Positions 16,896-25,301 of a stretch of DNA of 64,000 bases are shown in pieces. Where the stretch lies: contig NZ_JBHTKR010000006.1 in NCBI RefSeq assembly GCF_042678485.1, positions 1 through 64,000 on the forward strand. Direction: 5' to 3'. Both the position numbers and the translations under genes were made by a program. Within the stretch, counting starts at the first letter, position 1. Every line of letters starts with the position of its first letter. The DNA comes from Seohaeicola saemankumensis. GTDB taxonomy: Bacteria; Pseudomonadota; Alphaproteobacteria; Rhodobacterales; Rhodobacteraceae. The notes beneath the pieces are model-generated. The model did not search any database. It saw nothing but the letters and a program-made list of their open reading frames with translations, and was not told the DNA's origin.

Positions 16896-18530
16896 TCAAC
16901 TCCGCGGTCCCATCAGGATCAGTTGCAGGGCGGCGCGCCGCGCGGTATCTTCCAGCCCGACCGCGCGCAGCGTGGCAAGCCCGCCCGCCAGGTCCACCAG
17001 CTCGCCCTCGGTGGCGCGCTGGATCATCCGGATGGTCTGCAGGATCGCCTCGCCCAGCCGTTGCGCGCGCAGCAGCTCGACCTGGGCCGGGGGCGGTGTC
17101 GTTGCGGCGAAACCCTCGCGGATGGCGGCTTGCAGCGGCCCTTCGGGTTGCATCCGGTCCGCCTGGCCGCGCGCGACCGCGGTTGCGAATGCCATGTCGG
17201 GATGCCTGTCACCCCTGGCAATGGCGGCCGCTTCGTAATCGGGGCCCAGCAAGGCAATCCGGTAGGAAAGCTGGTCCGCGGACCCTGCCAGCGCAATCCG
17301 TTCCAGCGCGGGGCTGTAAAGACTGGCAAAGGCCACGCCCAGATCCGCAGCCCCCATGGCCGCCCAGACAACCGGCAGGCTGGCCCCGACCGCGCCGGCA
17401 TCGCCCGACCGGATCGCCGCGTCAAAGCGCTGCACGGCCTCGACGCGGTCCCACACCCCTCCCGAGGCGGCAGGCTTGCGTTCGGAATAAAGCCCCAGCA
17501 GCCGGTTCGGCGCAAGCGCGCCCGAGCTGGCCAGCCGCTCTGCCGCCTCGATCTGCGCGCGCCAGCCCGCCGTATCGCGCAGATCGGCGACGGCAAAGGC
17601 CCGCGGCAGCGGCGCGGTGATCAAAGGCTCTCCCAGGGCCTCATAAAGCCGGAACACCAGCGGGCTGGGTCTGACCGGCGCACGCGGCAGGGGCGTATCT
17701 TCCAGCAACTCAGGGTCCATGAAACGCGCCAGCAGATCGGCCTCGGTCTCGGGCATGGCGTCAAGCGCGCGGGCCGTGTCCAGCATCAGCATGGCCCCGT
17801 CCCAATCGCCCCGCCGCGCGCTGCAAAAGACCTGCGCGCCATAGGATGGCGACAGATGCGGCGCGCGCATCAGCGCGGCACAGGCGGTATCCTCGGCCCC
17901 GGTCAGCATGGTGGCGTCGAACCAGCGCGAAAACAGCGCCGGGTTCTCGGGTCCGGCCCGTTCCAGCAGCGCCTGCGCCGGTTCGACCGCCCCCAGCCGC
18001 ATCAGCGCATCGACGCGGGCCTGCAGTAGAAGACTGTCACGCCCCGCATCCGGTGGGGCATCGGCCTCGGCCAGAAGCAGCGTGTAAAGCAGCCCCTGGA
18101 TCGCGGGCAGTCCCAGCCGCCCCGGCTGGCTGATCAGATCAGCAAGATCGGCCGTAAGGCTGCCCTGCCACAGCGACAGCGGCAGGCCGGATACCGCACT
18201 GGGCAGCAGGCCCACCGCGTCCAGACCGGCCTGTTCAAGCGGGGTGACCGTGACATCGGGGCTCTGCGCGCTGTTGACCACGGGTGGCTCTGCCAGCGGG
18301 GCCAGGCCTTGTGGCGGCAGCCGTAGGGCGCCCTCGGGAAAGGCGGGGGCGGCCAGACCGCGCCCCCGATCCAGCCAGTCGATCGCCGACAGCGGTTGCG
18401 CGACCGGCTGGCTCAGGACGCTCAGTGCCGACAAGGGGGTGTCTTGCGCCGCGGCGCATAAGGGCCAGGCCAAAGCGCCGGCCAGGGCCGCTGTCGTGAC
18501 AGAAGCCCGGATATTCCGAAATCCGGCCAT
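16896..18530 (-). CDS. Exported protein of unknown function
   Basis: A 544-residue protein with an N-terminal signal peptide (ALAGALAWPLCAAAQ, cleavage likely after AAA or AAAQ). The body is alanine/leucine-rich and helical with no motif I recognise; the repeating helical character suggests a TPR-like or solenoid fold, which is only an impression. The ATG at 18530 is chosen to place the signal peptide at the N-terminus; an ATG at 18548 is also possible. It lies between a 49-residue membrane protein gene and xerD in a minus-strand group. Confidence 0.65.
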   Translation of the reverse strand: MAGFRNIRASVTTAALAGALAWPLCAAAQDTPLSALSVLSQPVAQPLSAIDWLDRGRGLAAPAFPEGALRLPPQGLAPLAEPPVVNSAQSPDVTVTPLEQAGLDAVGLLPSAVSGLPLSLWQGSLTADLADLISQPGRLGLPAIQGLLYTLLLAEADAPPDAGRDSLLLQARVDALMRLGAVEPAQALLERAGPENPALFSRWFDATMLTGAEDTACAALMRAPHLSPSYGAQVFCSARRGDWDGAMLMLDTARALDAMPETEADLLARFMDPELLEDTPLPRAPVRPSPLVFRLYEALGEPLITAPLPRAFAVADLRDTAGWRAQIEAAERLASSGALAPNRLLGLYSERKPAASGGVWDRVEAVQRFDAAIRSGDAGAVGASLPVVWAAMGAADLGVAFASLYSPALERIALAGSADQLSYRIALLGPDYEAAAIARGDRHPDMAFATAVARGQADRMQPEGPLQAAIREGFAATTPPPAQVELLRAQRLGEAILQTIRMIQRATEGELVDLAGGLATLRAVGLEDTARRAALQLILMGPRS

Positions 18531-18537
18531 GGTCCGG

Positions 18538-18687
18538 TCAATCGGCATCAAGCGTGACCGTGGACCGGATCTCCTGCTGGGGGCGCGAGAAATCTTCGCC
18601 AAGATGGGGTCCGACATAGGCGTAAATGACAACACCGATTGCTCCAAGGGCAATGAGATAAAACAGATATTTCAAAATACGTTTCAT
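18538..18687 (-). CDS. Small single-pass membrane protein (49 residues)
   Basis: A short frame with a good ribosome site (GGCAGGAC). It encodes a basic start, one transmembrane helix (YLFYLIALGAIGVVIYAYV) and an acidic tail ending LDAD. Its stop lies 7 bases before the ATG of the exported-protein gene, so the two are probably translated together. I do not know its function; location and spacing suggest it helps the exported protein or anchors a partner. Confidence 0.7.
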   Translation of the reverse strand: MKRILKYLFYLIALGAIGVVIYAYVGPHLGEDFSRPQQEIRSTVTLDAD

Positions 18688-18817
18688 GATGTCCTGCCTG
18701 TCAGCCTCTGTGCGCGGGCCTGTTGATTGCAAGTTATAACTGGCATTTTCCGCAAGATCACGTCATTCAGGCGTCAAACATTAAAAAACGGCACAACTTG
18801 GCCGAAACAGGCATGTG

Positions 18818-19363
18818 ATGGGCTGGAAACTGAAGAAGACCGTAGTCCTTGTGGGCATGATGGGGGCGGGAAAGACCGCCGTGGGCAAGGCCCTCGCCGC
18901 GCGGTTGCACGTTCCTTTCCTTGATTCGGATGCCGAGATCGAAAAGGCCGCCGCCCGCAGCATCCCCGAGATTTTCGCACGCGATGGCGAAACCTTCTTT
19001 CGGCTGAAGGAAAGCCAGGTCATCGAACGTCTGCTGGATGGCAATCACGGCATCCTGTCCACCGGGGGCGGGGCCTGGATGTCGGAACGCAACCGGGATG
19101 CGATCTCTGGGCGCGGGGTGGCGGTCTGGCTGGATGCGGACCTGCCGCTGCTGTGGCAGCGCGTGCGCCACAAGGACAGCCGCCCGCTGCTGCGGACCCC
19201 CGATCCCCTGGGCACGCTGCGCGATCTTTTCGAGGCGCGCGTACCTGTCTATGCGCTGGCCGATCTGCGGGTGAAGGTAAAGCCGCGCTACACGATTGAT
19301 CAGACTGCGGATCAGGTGGTGCAGGCGCTGCTGACCCGCCCCGATGTCCTGGAGGCCGCGTAA
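18818..19363 (+). CDS. aroK: Shikimate kinase
   Basis: A 181-residue kinase that phosphorylates shikimate at the 3-hydroxyl in chorismate synthesis. The Walker A loop is GMMGAGKT (residues 13-20), DSD and the shikimate-binding FFRLKE follow, GGGAW marks the substrate loop, and RPLL lies in the lid. An in-frame GTG sits one codon upstream; I use the ATG at 18818. Its stop codon shares one base with the start of aroB (TAATG), so the two are translationally coupled. Confidence 0.93.
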   Translation: MGWKLKKTVVLVGMMGAGKTAVGKALAARLHVPFLDSDAEIEKAAARSIPEIFARDGETFFRLKESQVIERLLDGNHGILSTGGGAWMSERNRDAISGRGVAVWLDADLPLLWQRVRHKDSRPLLRTPDPLGTLRDLFEARVPVYALADLRVKVKPRYTIDQTADQVVQALLTRPDVLEAA

Positions 19364-20490
19364 TGCCCGAACTGCCAAGCGAAACCGTCCATGTGCCCCT
19401 GGGGGATCGCGCCTATGACATCCATATCGGTCCTGACCTGTTGTCACGGTCGGGGGCGCTGATCGCGCCGCTGTTGCGCCGCCCGCGCGTGGCGGTGATC
19501 ACCGATGAAAACGTGGCCGCCCTGCATCTGGACAGCCTGCGGACCGGGCTTGCCGCCGAGGGCATCGCGATGGAGGCGTTGATCCTGCCGCCGGGCGAAG
19601 CCACCAAAAGCTGGGCGCAGCTGACACGATGCGTCGAATGGCTGCTGGAGCAGAAGATCGAACGCAAGGATGTGGTCCTGGCCTTCGGCGGCGGGGTGAT
19701 CGGCGATCTGGCGGGCTTTGCCGCTGCGATCCTGCGGCGCGGCGTGCGTTTCGTGCAACTGCCCACCAGCCTGCTGGCCCAGGTCGACAGCTCGGTCGGC
19801 GGCAAGACCGGCATCAACTCGCCCCATGGCAAGAACCTTGTCGGCGCTTTCCACCAGCCCAGCCTGGTGCTGGCCGATACGGCGGTGCTGGGCACGCTCA
19901 CCGAACGCGATTTCCTGGCCGGCTATGGCGAGGTCGTGAAATACGGTCTGCTGGGGGATCACCAGTTCTTCGAATGGCTCGAAGCCAACGCCGCCCGCGC
20001 CGCTGCCGGCGACATGGAGGCCCGGATCAGCGCCGTCACCCGCTCGGTCCAGATGAAGGCCGCCATCGTGGCCCGCGACGAAACCGAGGAAGGTGAACGC
20101 GCGCTTCTGAACCTCGGGCATACGTTCTGCCATGCGCTCGAAGCCGCGACCGGCTATTCCGACCGGCTGCTGCATGGCGAAGGCGTGGCGATCGGCTGCG
20201 CCCTGGCTTTCGAACTTTCCGCCCGCCTGGGTCTATGCGCGCAAGAGGATCCAAGCCGCCTGCGCGCGCATCTGCGCGACATGGGCATGAAGGTCGATCT
20301 GTCTGATATTCCGGGCGCATTGCCGGATGCCGATGGGCTGATCGCCCTGATGGGGCAAGACAAGAAAGTCTCGGACGGCAAGCTGACCTTCATCCTGGCC
20401 CGCGAAATCGGCCAGGCCTTCATCACCAGCGATGTGCCGCGCGATGTGCTGCACAGGCTGCTGACCGATGCGCTGGCCACGCGCCTCTGA
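19363..20490 (+). CDS. aroB: 3-dehydroquinate synthase
   Basis: A 375-residue NAD- and zinc-dependent enzyme that turns DAHP into 3-dehydroquinate, the second step of the shikimate pathway. Seen are GGGVIGDLAGFAAA, the phosphate-binding SVGGKTGIN, GEVVKYGLLGD with metal-binding Glu, and LNLGHTFCHALE with the metal-binding His. The length is normal. It is coupled to aroK and ends at a strong hairpin before convergent tyrS. Confidence 0.95.
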   Translation: MPELPSETVHVPLGDRAYDIHIGPDLLSRSGALIAPLLRRPRVAVITDENVAALHLDSLRTGLAAEGIAMEALILPPGEATKSWAQLTRCVEWLLEQKIERKDVVLAFGGGVIGDLAGFAAAILRRGVRFVQLPTSLLAQVDSSVGGKTGINSPHGKNLVGAFHQPSLVLADTAVLGTLTERDFLAGYGEVVKYGLLGDHQFFEWLEANAARAAAGDMEARISAVTRSVQMKAAIVARDETEEGERALLNLGHTFCHALEAATGYSDRLLHGEGVAIGCALAFELSARLGLCAQEDPSRLRAHLRDMGMKVDLSDIPGALPDADGLIALMGQDKKVSDGKLTFILAREIGQAFITSDVPRDVLHRLLTDALATRL

Positions 20491-20504
20491 CGCCGGCGCC
20501 GTTC

Positions 20505-20529
20505 TTCTTGCATCAAATATCCTCGGGGG
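20505..20529. repeat. Conserved 3'-intergenic motif, copy 1
   Basis: TTCTTGCATCAAATATCCTC plus a G-run lies just past the aroB stop. Its reverse complement recurs almost exactly at 27973-27994. From memory this kind of motif is abundant after genes in Rhodobacteraceae; its role is unknown to me. Confidence 0.55.
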
Positions 20530-20545
20530 GTGTCCCGCAGGGACG

Positions 20546-20570
20546 AAGGGGGGCAGACAGCCCCCCTTTG
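20546..20570 (+). terminator. Terminator between aroB and tyrS
   Basis: AAGGGGGGC and GCCCCCCTT form a 9-bp stem around AGACA, with A-rich and T-rich edges that suit termination from both sides of this convergent pair. Confidence 0.65.
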
Positions 20571-20577
20571 ACAGGTC

Positions 20578-21834
20578 TCAGCCCGCGATACGCACCAGGG
20601 CGTGGCGCTTCTTGCCCGCACTCAGCTTGACCGTGCCGTCAAGGCTTGCCAGATCCAGCAGCAGGCCCGCATCGGTGACCTCGGCATCGTTCAGGCGTGC
20701 GCCGCCTTCGGCGATCAGGCGCTTGGCCTCCTTGCCCGAGGCGGCCAGACCGCTGCGCACGATCAGCTGCACGATGGAAATGCCGTCACCCACCTCGGCC
20801 GCCGTCAGGTCCAGCGTGGGCAGATCCTCGCCCACGCCGCCCTTCTCGAAGACCTCGCGCGCGGTGGCTTCCGCAGCCGCTGCCGCCTCGGCCCCGTGCA
20901 GCAGGGTTGTCACCTCATTGGCCAGGATGATCTTGGCCGCGTTGATCTCGGACCCCTGCAGCGCGCCCAGGCGGTCGCATTCCTCGACCGGCAGATCGGT
21001 ATACAGCTTCAGGAAGCGTCCGGTATCGGCATCGGTCGTGTTGCGCCAGAACTGCCAGAAATTGTAGGGCGACAGCATATCGGCGTTCAGCCAGATGGCA
21101 CCCCCCGCCGACTTGCCCATCTTGCGCCCGTCCGAGGTGGTCAGCAGCGGCGTGGTCAGGCCGAAGACCTGCGCGTCGATCACCCGGCGCGTCAGGTCGA
21201 TCCCGTTGACGATATTGCCCCACTGGTCCGACCCGCCCATCTGCAACCGCACGCCGTAGCGGCGATTAAGCTCCATGAAATCATAGGCTTGCAGGATCAT
21301 GTAGTTGAATTCGAGAAACGACAGAGACTTGTCCGGGTCGTTCAGCCGCGACTTGACGCTGTCAAAGCTCAGCATCCGGTTGATCGAGAAATGCCGCCCG
21401 ATGTCGCGCAGGAATTCAAGGTAGTTCAGGTTGTCCAGCCATTCGGCATTGTTCAGCATGATCGCCCCGGTGGCGCTGTCGCCGTAATCCAGGTAGCGGC
21501 CGAACACCTGGCCCATGCCGGCGATATTCTCGTCGATCTGGGCCGGGCTCAGCATCGGGCGCTCGTCCGAGCGGAAGCTGGGATCGCCCACCTTGGTGGT
21601 GCCGCCGCCCATCAGCGTGACAGGCTTGTGGCCGGTCTTTTGCAGCCAGCGCAGCAGCATGATGTTCAGAAGATGCCCCACATGCAGCGATTTCGCCGTT
21701 GCGTCATAACCGATATAGGCCGGAACCACCCCCGCGATCAGCGCATCGTCCAGCCCTTGCAGGTCGGTGCAATCGGACAGAAAACCGCGCGCGGTGATGA
21801 TGCGCAGGAATTCCGATTTCGGGCGGTAGGTCAT
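20578..21834 (-). CDS. tyrS: Tyrosyl-tRNA synthetase
   Basis: A 418-residue class Ic synthetase that charges tRNA-Tyr. YIGYDATAKSLHVGHLL holds the HIGH-type motif, GGSDQWGN binds tyrosine, and KMGKSAGG is the KMSKS-type loop. The C-terminal 70 residues form an S4-like RNA-binding domain (KEAKRLIAEGGARLND). I start at 21834, after AAGAGAG; the open frame continues to 22461 only because it is antisense to anmK. It is divergent from anmK with 104 bases between starts. Confidence 0.95.
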   Translation of the reverse strand: MTYRPKSEFLRIITARGFLSDCTDLQGLDDALIAGVVPAYIGYDATAKSLHVGHLLNIMLLRWLQKTGHKPVTLMGGGTTKVGDPSFRSDERPMLSPAQIDENIAGMGQVFGRYLDYGDSATGAIMLNNAEWLDNLNYLEFLRDIGRHFSINRMLSFDSVKSRLNDPDKSLSFLEFNYMILQAYDFMELNRRYGVRLQMGGSDQWGNIVNGIDLTRRVIDAQVFGLTTPLLTTSDGRKMGKSAGGAIWLNADMLSPYNFWQFWRNTTDADTGRFLKLYTDLPVEECDRLGALQGSEINAAKIILANEVTTLLHGAEAAAAAEATAREVFEKGGVGEDLPTLDLTAAEVGDGISIVQLIVRSGLAASGKEAKRLIAEGGARLNDAEVTDAGLLLDLASLDGTVKLSAGKKRHALVRIAG

Positions 21835-21938
21835 CTCTCTTGTCCCTCGGTGGTTTGCGCGGCATGTATAATGACCAGGGCGGTATATGCAAACCGCTAT
21901 TGAAGGCTGAAACGGCCAGTCTGGGCAGGGGGCAAGGG

Positions 21939-23036
21939 ATGCGAGAAGCAAGGGTGATCCGCGCGCTGGGGGCCATGTCCGGCACCTCGCTTGACGGGGT
22001 GGATGCCGCCGTGGTCGAGACCGATGGCGAGGTGATCGCGGCCTTCGGTCCCGTGGCCTATCGCGCCTATTCCGCTGACGAACAGGCCGTACTGCGCGGC
22101 GTCTTGGGCAAATGGCCTGGCGATGACGGGCTGGAGGAGGCGCAGGCCCTGGTCGAGGCGGCCCATCACGAGGTTCTGTCAGGCTTTGCTGACGTGGACC
22201 TGGTGGGCTTTCACGGCCAGACACTCGCCCATGATCCCGAGATGCGCGGCACGCATCAGCTGGGCGATGGCGCGGCGCTGTCGGAACGGCTGGGCCTGCC
22301 GGTGGTGTGGGATTTCCGATCCGCCGATGTGCGTCTGGGCGGGCAGGGCGCGCCGCTGGCGCCGTTCTTCCATTTCGCCTGCGCCAAATGGATCGGGGCC
22401 AGCGACCCCCTGGCCTTCCTGAACCTTGGCGGCGTGGGCAACCTGACCTGGATCGACCCAAGCCACGCCCGCCCCGAGGATGAAGGCGCGCTGCTGGCCT
22501 TCGATACCGGCCCCGCCAATGCGCCGATCAATGATCTGGTCCATGCGCGTCTTGGCCTGGCCTATGACAAGGGCGGCCAGCTTGCCGCGCGCGGCAAGGT
22601 CGTGGATGGCGCGCTGGAGCTGTTCCTGGACGAGCCGTATTTTCTGAAAATGCCGCCCAAATCGCTGGATCGCGACGCTTTCGCCGACATGCTGGAACTG
22701 GTGCGCGAACTGGATAACGCCGATGCCGCCGCCACCATGACCGCCATGGCTGCCGCCGCCGTGATGCGCGGGATGGAACATTGCCCCATACCGCCCGCGC
22801 GGCTGCTGGTCACCGGGGGCGGGCGGCACAATCCGGTGATGATGCAGATGCTGCGCGCGGGGCTTGATTGCCCCGTCGATCCGGTCGAGGCGGTGGGGCT
22901 GGATGGTGACATGCTCGAGGCGCAGGCCTTCGCCTTTCTTGCCGTAAGGGTTGCGCGCGGCCTGCCAACATCCTGCCCCGCGACCACGGGCGTCCGCGCC
23001 GCCGTCGGGGGCGGCATCCTGAGCGGAAAGCGTTAG
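21939..23036 (+). CDS. anmK: Anhydro-N-acetylmuramic acid kinase
   Basis: A 365-residue kinase that converts the anhydro-MurNAc released by lytic transglycosylases to MurNAc-6-phosphate during cell-wall recycling. ALGAMSGTSLDGVDAAVV is the family signature. FHGQTLAHDP, AFDTGPANAPINDL and VTGGGRHNPVMM complete the ATPase fold. AAGGG precedes the ATG at 21939. Its TAG stop lies inside the palindromic operator of the zwf operon. Confidence 0.93.
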   Translation: MREARVIRALGAMSGTSLDGVDAAVVETDGEVIAAFGPVAYRAYSADEQAVLRGVLGKWPGDDGLEEAQALVEAAHHEVLSGFADVDLVGFHGQTLAHDPEMRGTHQLGDGAALSERLGLPVVWDFRSADVRLGGQGAPLAPFFHFACAKWIGASDPLAFLNLGGVGNLTWIDPSHARPEDEGALLAFDTGPANAPINDLVHARLGLAYDKGGQLAARGKVVDGALELFLDEPYFLKMPPKSLDRDAFADMLELVRELDNADAAATMTAMAAAAVMRGMEHCPIPPARLLVTGGGRHNPVMMQMLRAGLDCPVDPVEAVGLDGDMLEAQAFAFLAVRVARGLPTSCPATTGVRAAVGGGILSGKR

Positions 23037-23043
23037 CGCTAAC
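23032..23043. promoter_or_regulatory. LacI-type operator upstream of zwf
   Basis: GTTAGCGCTAAC is a perfect 12-bp palindrome with the central CG typical of LacI-family operators. It sits 129 bases before the zwf start and its TAG is the anmK stop codon. Closely related sites lie upstream of eno (29417 and 29448). The regulator itself is not in the window; a PckR- or GluR-like LacI protein is a guess from knowledge of related bacteria. Confidence 0.65.
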
Positions 23044-23171
23044 ATATTTTGTCGGCGCGCGTTTGCGGCCATTGTGCCCCAGACCAGTCGTGATAGAGTC
23101 CGGCCCGATAGGCACAGGCCGCAGGCGCTGGCGGTCACTGTGCAACCTGTTGAAACACAAGGGCTGTTCTG

Positions 23172-24626
23172 ATGGCATCTCGGGTCATTCCGGTCGATCC
23201 TTTCGATCTGGTCATCTTCGGCGGCACCGGCGATCTGGCGCGGCGCAAGATACTTCCGGCCCTTTTTCGGCGGTATTGTGCCGGACAGATGCAACCCGGC
23301 ACGCGCCTGATCGGTGCCGCGCGCGCGGACATGTCTGATGCCGATTACCGCGATTTCGTGGCCCAGGCGCTGGATGAATTCGACACGGCCCATGGCCACA
23401 CAGCCGACCAACGCGCGGCCTTTCTGGCCGATCTGCATTACGTGACGCTGGACGCGATGGGCGATGAAGGCTGGGATCGGCTGGCGGGTTTGATGTCGCG
23501 CGACCGCATTAAGGCCTATTACTTTTCGGTCGGACCGGGCCTGTTCGGGCCGCTGGCCGAACGCCTGCACCGTCACGGGCTGGCGGATGAGGGTGCGCGG
23601 ATCGTCGTGGAAAAGCCTTTCGGCCGCGATCTGGACACCGCGCGCGCCCTCAACCGCACCCTGGCCCAGCATTTCGACGAAAGCCAGATCTACCGGATTG
23701 ATCACTATCTGGGCAAGGAAACCGTCCAGAACCTGATGGCGATCCGCTTCGGCAACATGCTGTTCGAACCCTTGTGGAACAGCCAGTATGTCGATCACAT
23801 CCAGATCACCGTGGCCGAAACCGTGGGCGTGGGCGGGCGCGGCGATTACTATGACCGTGCGGGCGCCATGCGCGACATGGTGCAGAACCACCTGATGCAG
23901 CTTTTGTGCCTGATCGCGATGGAACCCCCCGCCAAGTTCGACCCTTCGGCGGTGCGGGACGAAAAGCTCAAGGTGATCCGGGCGCTGGATCCGGTCGCCC
24001 CGGCCCAGATCGTGCGCGGCCAGTACCGTGCCGATGGCGACAAGCCGGGCTATCTTGAACATGTGGGCAATCCGGCATCGACCACGGAAAGTTTCGTGGC
24101 GCTCAAGGCGCATATCAGCAACTGGCGATGGGCGGGCACGCCCTTCTACCTGCGTACCGGAAAGCGGCTGCGCGCGCGCACCTCGGAAATCGCGGTGGTG
24201 TTCAAGGAAGCGCCCCATTCGATCTTCGGGGCCGAAGCGGGGCGTCACCGCAACATCCTGACCATCCGGTTGCAGCCCAACGAGGGGATCGACCTGGACG
24301 TAACCATCAAGGAACCGGGACCGGGCGGGATGCGCCTTGTCGATGTGCCGCTGGACATGACCTTTACCGAAGCGCTGGGACCCGATGCCGAGGATGTGCC
24401 AGACGCCTATGAGCGGCTGATCATGGATGTGATCCGGGGCAACCAGACCCTGTTCATGCGCGGCGACGAGGTCGAGGCCGCCTGGGCCTGGACCGATCCG
24501 ATCATCGCCGACTGGGAAGCGGCAGGAACCGATCCGGTGCTCTACGATTCCGGCAGTGCCGGCCCCGAAGAGGCCCTGGCCCTGATGCACCGCGACGGCC
24601 GCCGCTGGAGGGAGATACGCACATGA
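23172..24626 (+). CDS. zwf: Glucose-6-phosphate 1-dehydrogenase
   Basis: A 484-residue enzyme oxidising glucose-6-phosphate to 6-phosphogluconolactone with NADP or NAD. IFGGTGDLARRK (about residues 15-26) binds the cofactor, and RIDHYLGKE (175-183) is the active-site signature with catalytic His. It is the first gene of a zwf-pgl-pgi operon, overlaps pgl by 4 bases (ATGA) and lies behind a LacI-type palindrome. With the lactonase it feeds the Entner-Doudoroff path; edd and eda are not in the window. Confidence 0.96.
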   Translation: MASRVIPVDPFDLVIFGGTGDLARRKILPALFRRYCAGQMQPGTRLIGAARADMSDADYRDFVAQALDEFDTAHGHTADQRAAFLADLHYVTLDAMGDEGWDRLAGLMSRDRIKAYYFSVGPGLFGPLAERLHRHGLADEGARIVVEKPFGRDLDTARALNRTLAQHFDESQIYRIDHYLGKETVQNLMAIRFGNMLFEPLWNSQYVDHIQITVAETVGVGGRGDYYDRAGAMRDMVQNHLMQLLCLIAMEPPAKFDPSAVRDEKLKVIRALDPVAPAQIVRGQYRADGDKPGYLEHVGNPASTTESFVALKAHISNWRWAGTPFYLRTGKRLRARTSEIAVVFKEAPHSIFGAEAGRHRNILTIRLQPNEGIDLDVTIKEPGPGGMRLVDVPLDMTFTEALGPDAEDVPDAYERLIMDVIRGNQTLFMRGDEVEAAWAWTDPIIADWEAAGTDPVLYDSGSAGPEEALALMHRDGRRWREIRT

Positions 24627-25294
24627 CCCTGAACGAATACCCCGATGCCGAGATGCTGGCGATCAACCTTGCCAATGTGCTGGCCGGCAAGCTGACCGCC
24701 ACGCTGATGCATGAGGATCGTGCCACGCTGGTGGTGCCCGGCGGCACCACGCCGGGGCCCATCTTCGATGCGCTCTGCGATGCCGATCTGGACTGGAGCC
24801 GCGTCAACGTCATGCTCAGCGATGAACGCTGGGTGCCCGAGGACGATCCGCGCTCCAATACCGCGCTGGTGCGGCGGCGGTTGCTGACCGGGCGGGCGGC
24901 AGCGGCGACATTCCTGCCGTTCTATGCGGGTGGTGACGATCCCGAAGACGTGCTGTCCGAGGTCGAGGCGATGATCCTGCCGCATCTGCCGATCTCGGTC
25001 GCGCTGCTGGGGATGGGGGTGGACATGCATACCGCCAGCCTGTTTCCACGCGGCGACAACCTGCGGCTGGCGCTGGACCCCGCTGCGCCGATTCTGGTCA
25101 GCATGCGGGCGCAGGGGCTGGACTGCACCCGCGTCAGCCTGAGTGCGCGGGTGCTGCGCGATGCGCTGAACCTGCACCTGGTCATCACCGGCGCCGAAAA
25201 GCGCGCCGCGCTGGACCGCGCGACCCGACTGCCACCGCAAGAGGCCCCGGTGGCGGCGATCCTGGACGAGGCCGAAGTTCATTGGGCAGAGTGA
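24623..25294 (+). CDS. pgl: 6-phosphogluconolactonase
   Basis: A 223-residue hydrolase of the NagB-like family that opens 6-phosphogluconolactone. VVPGGTTPGPIFDAL, LSDERWVPEDDPRSN and LLGMGVDMHTASLFP are the family's three blocks; the last usually reads DGH, here DMH, a mild change. The start overlaps zwf by 4 bases and the stop is 7 bases before pgi, so all three are one operon. Confidence 0.94.
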   Translation: MTLNEYPDAEMLAINLANVLAGKLTATLMHEDRATLVVPGGTTPGPIFDALCDADLDWSRVNVMLSDERWVPEDDPRSNTALVRRRLLTGRAAAATFLPFYAGGDDPEDVLSEVEAMILPHLPISVALLGMGVDMHTASLFPRGDNLRLALDPAAPILVSMRAQGLDCTRVSLSARVLRDALNLHLVITGAEKRAALDRATRLPPQEAPVAAILDEAEVHWAE

Positions 25295-25301
25295 CAAGAA
25301 G

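Noticed and set aside
16163..17620. A 485-codon plus-strand frame opposite xerD and the exported-protein gene
   Set aside because: Its product is low-complexity Pro/Arg/Ala and it overlaps XerD, whose catalytic residues are intact.
22179..24590. An 803-codon open frame opposite anmK and zwf
   Set aside because: It spans two well-identified genes on the other strand and shows no domain or ribosome site.
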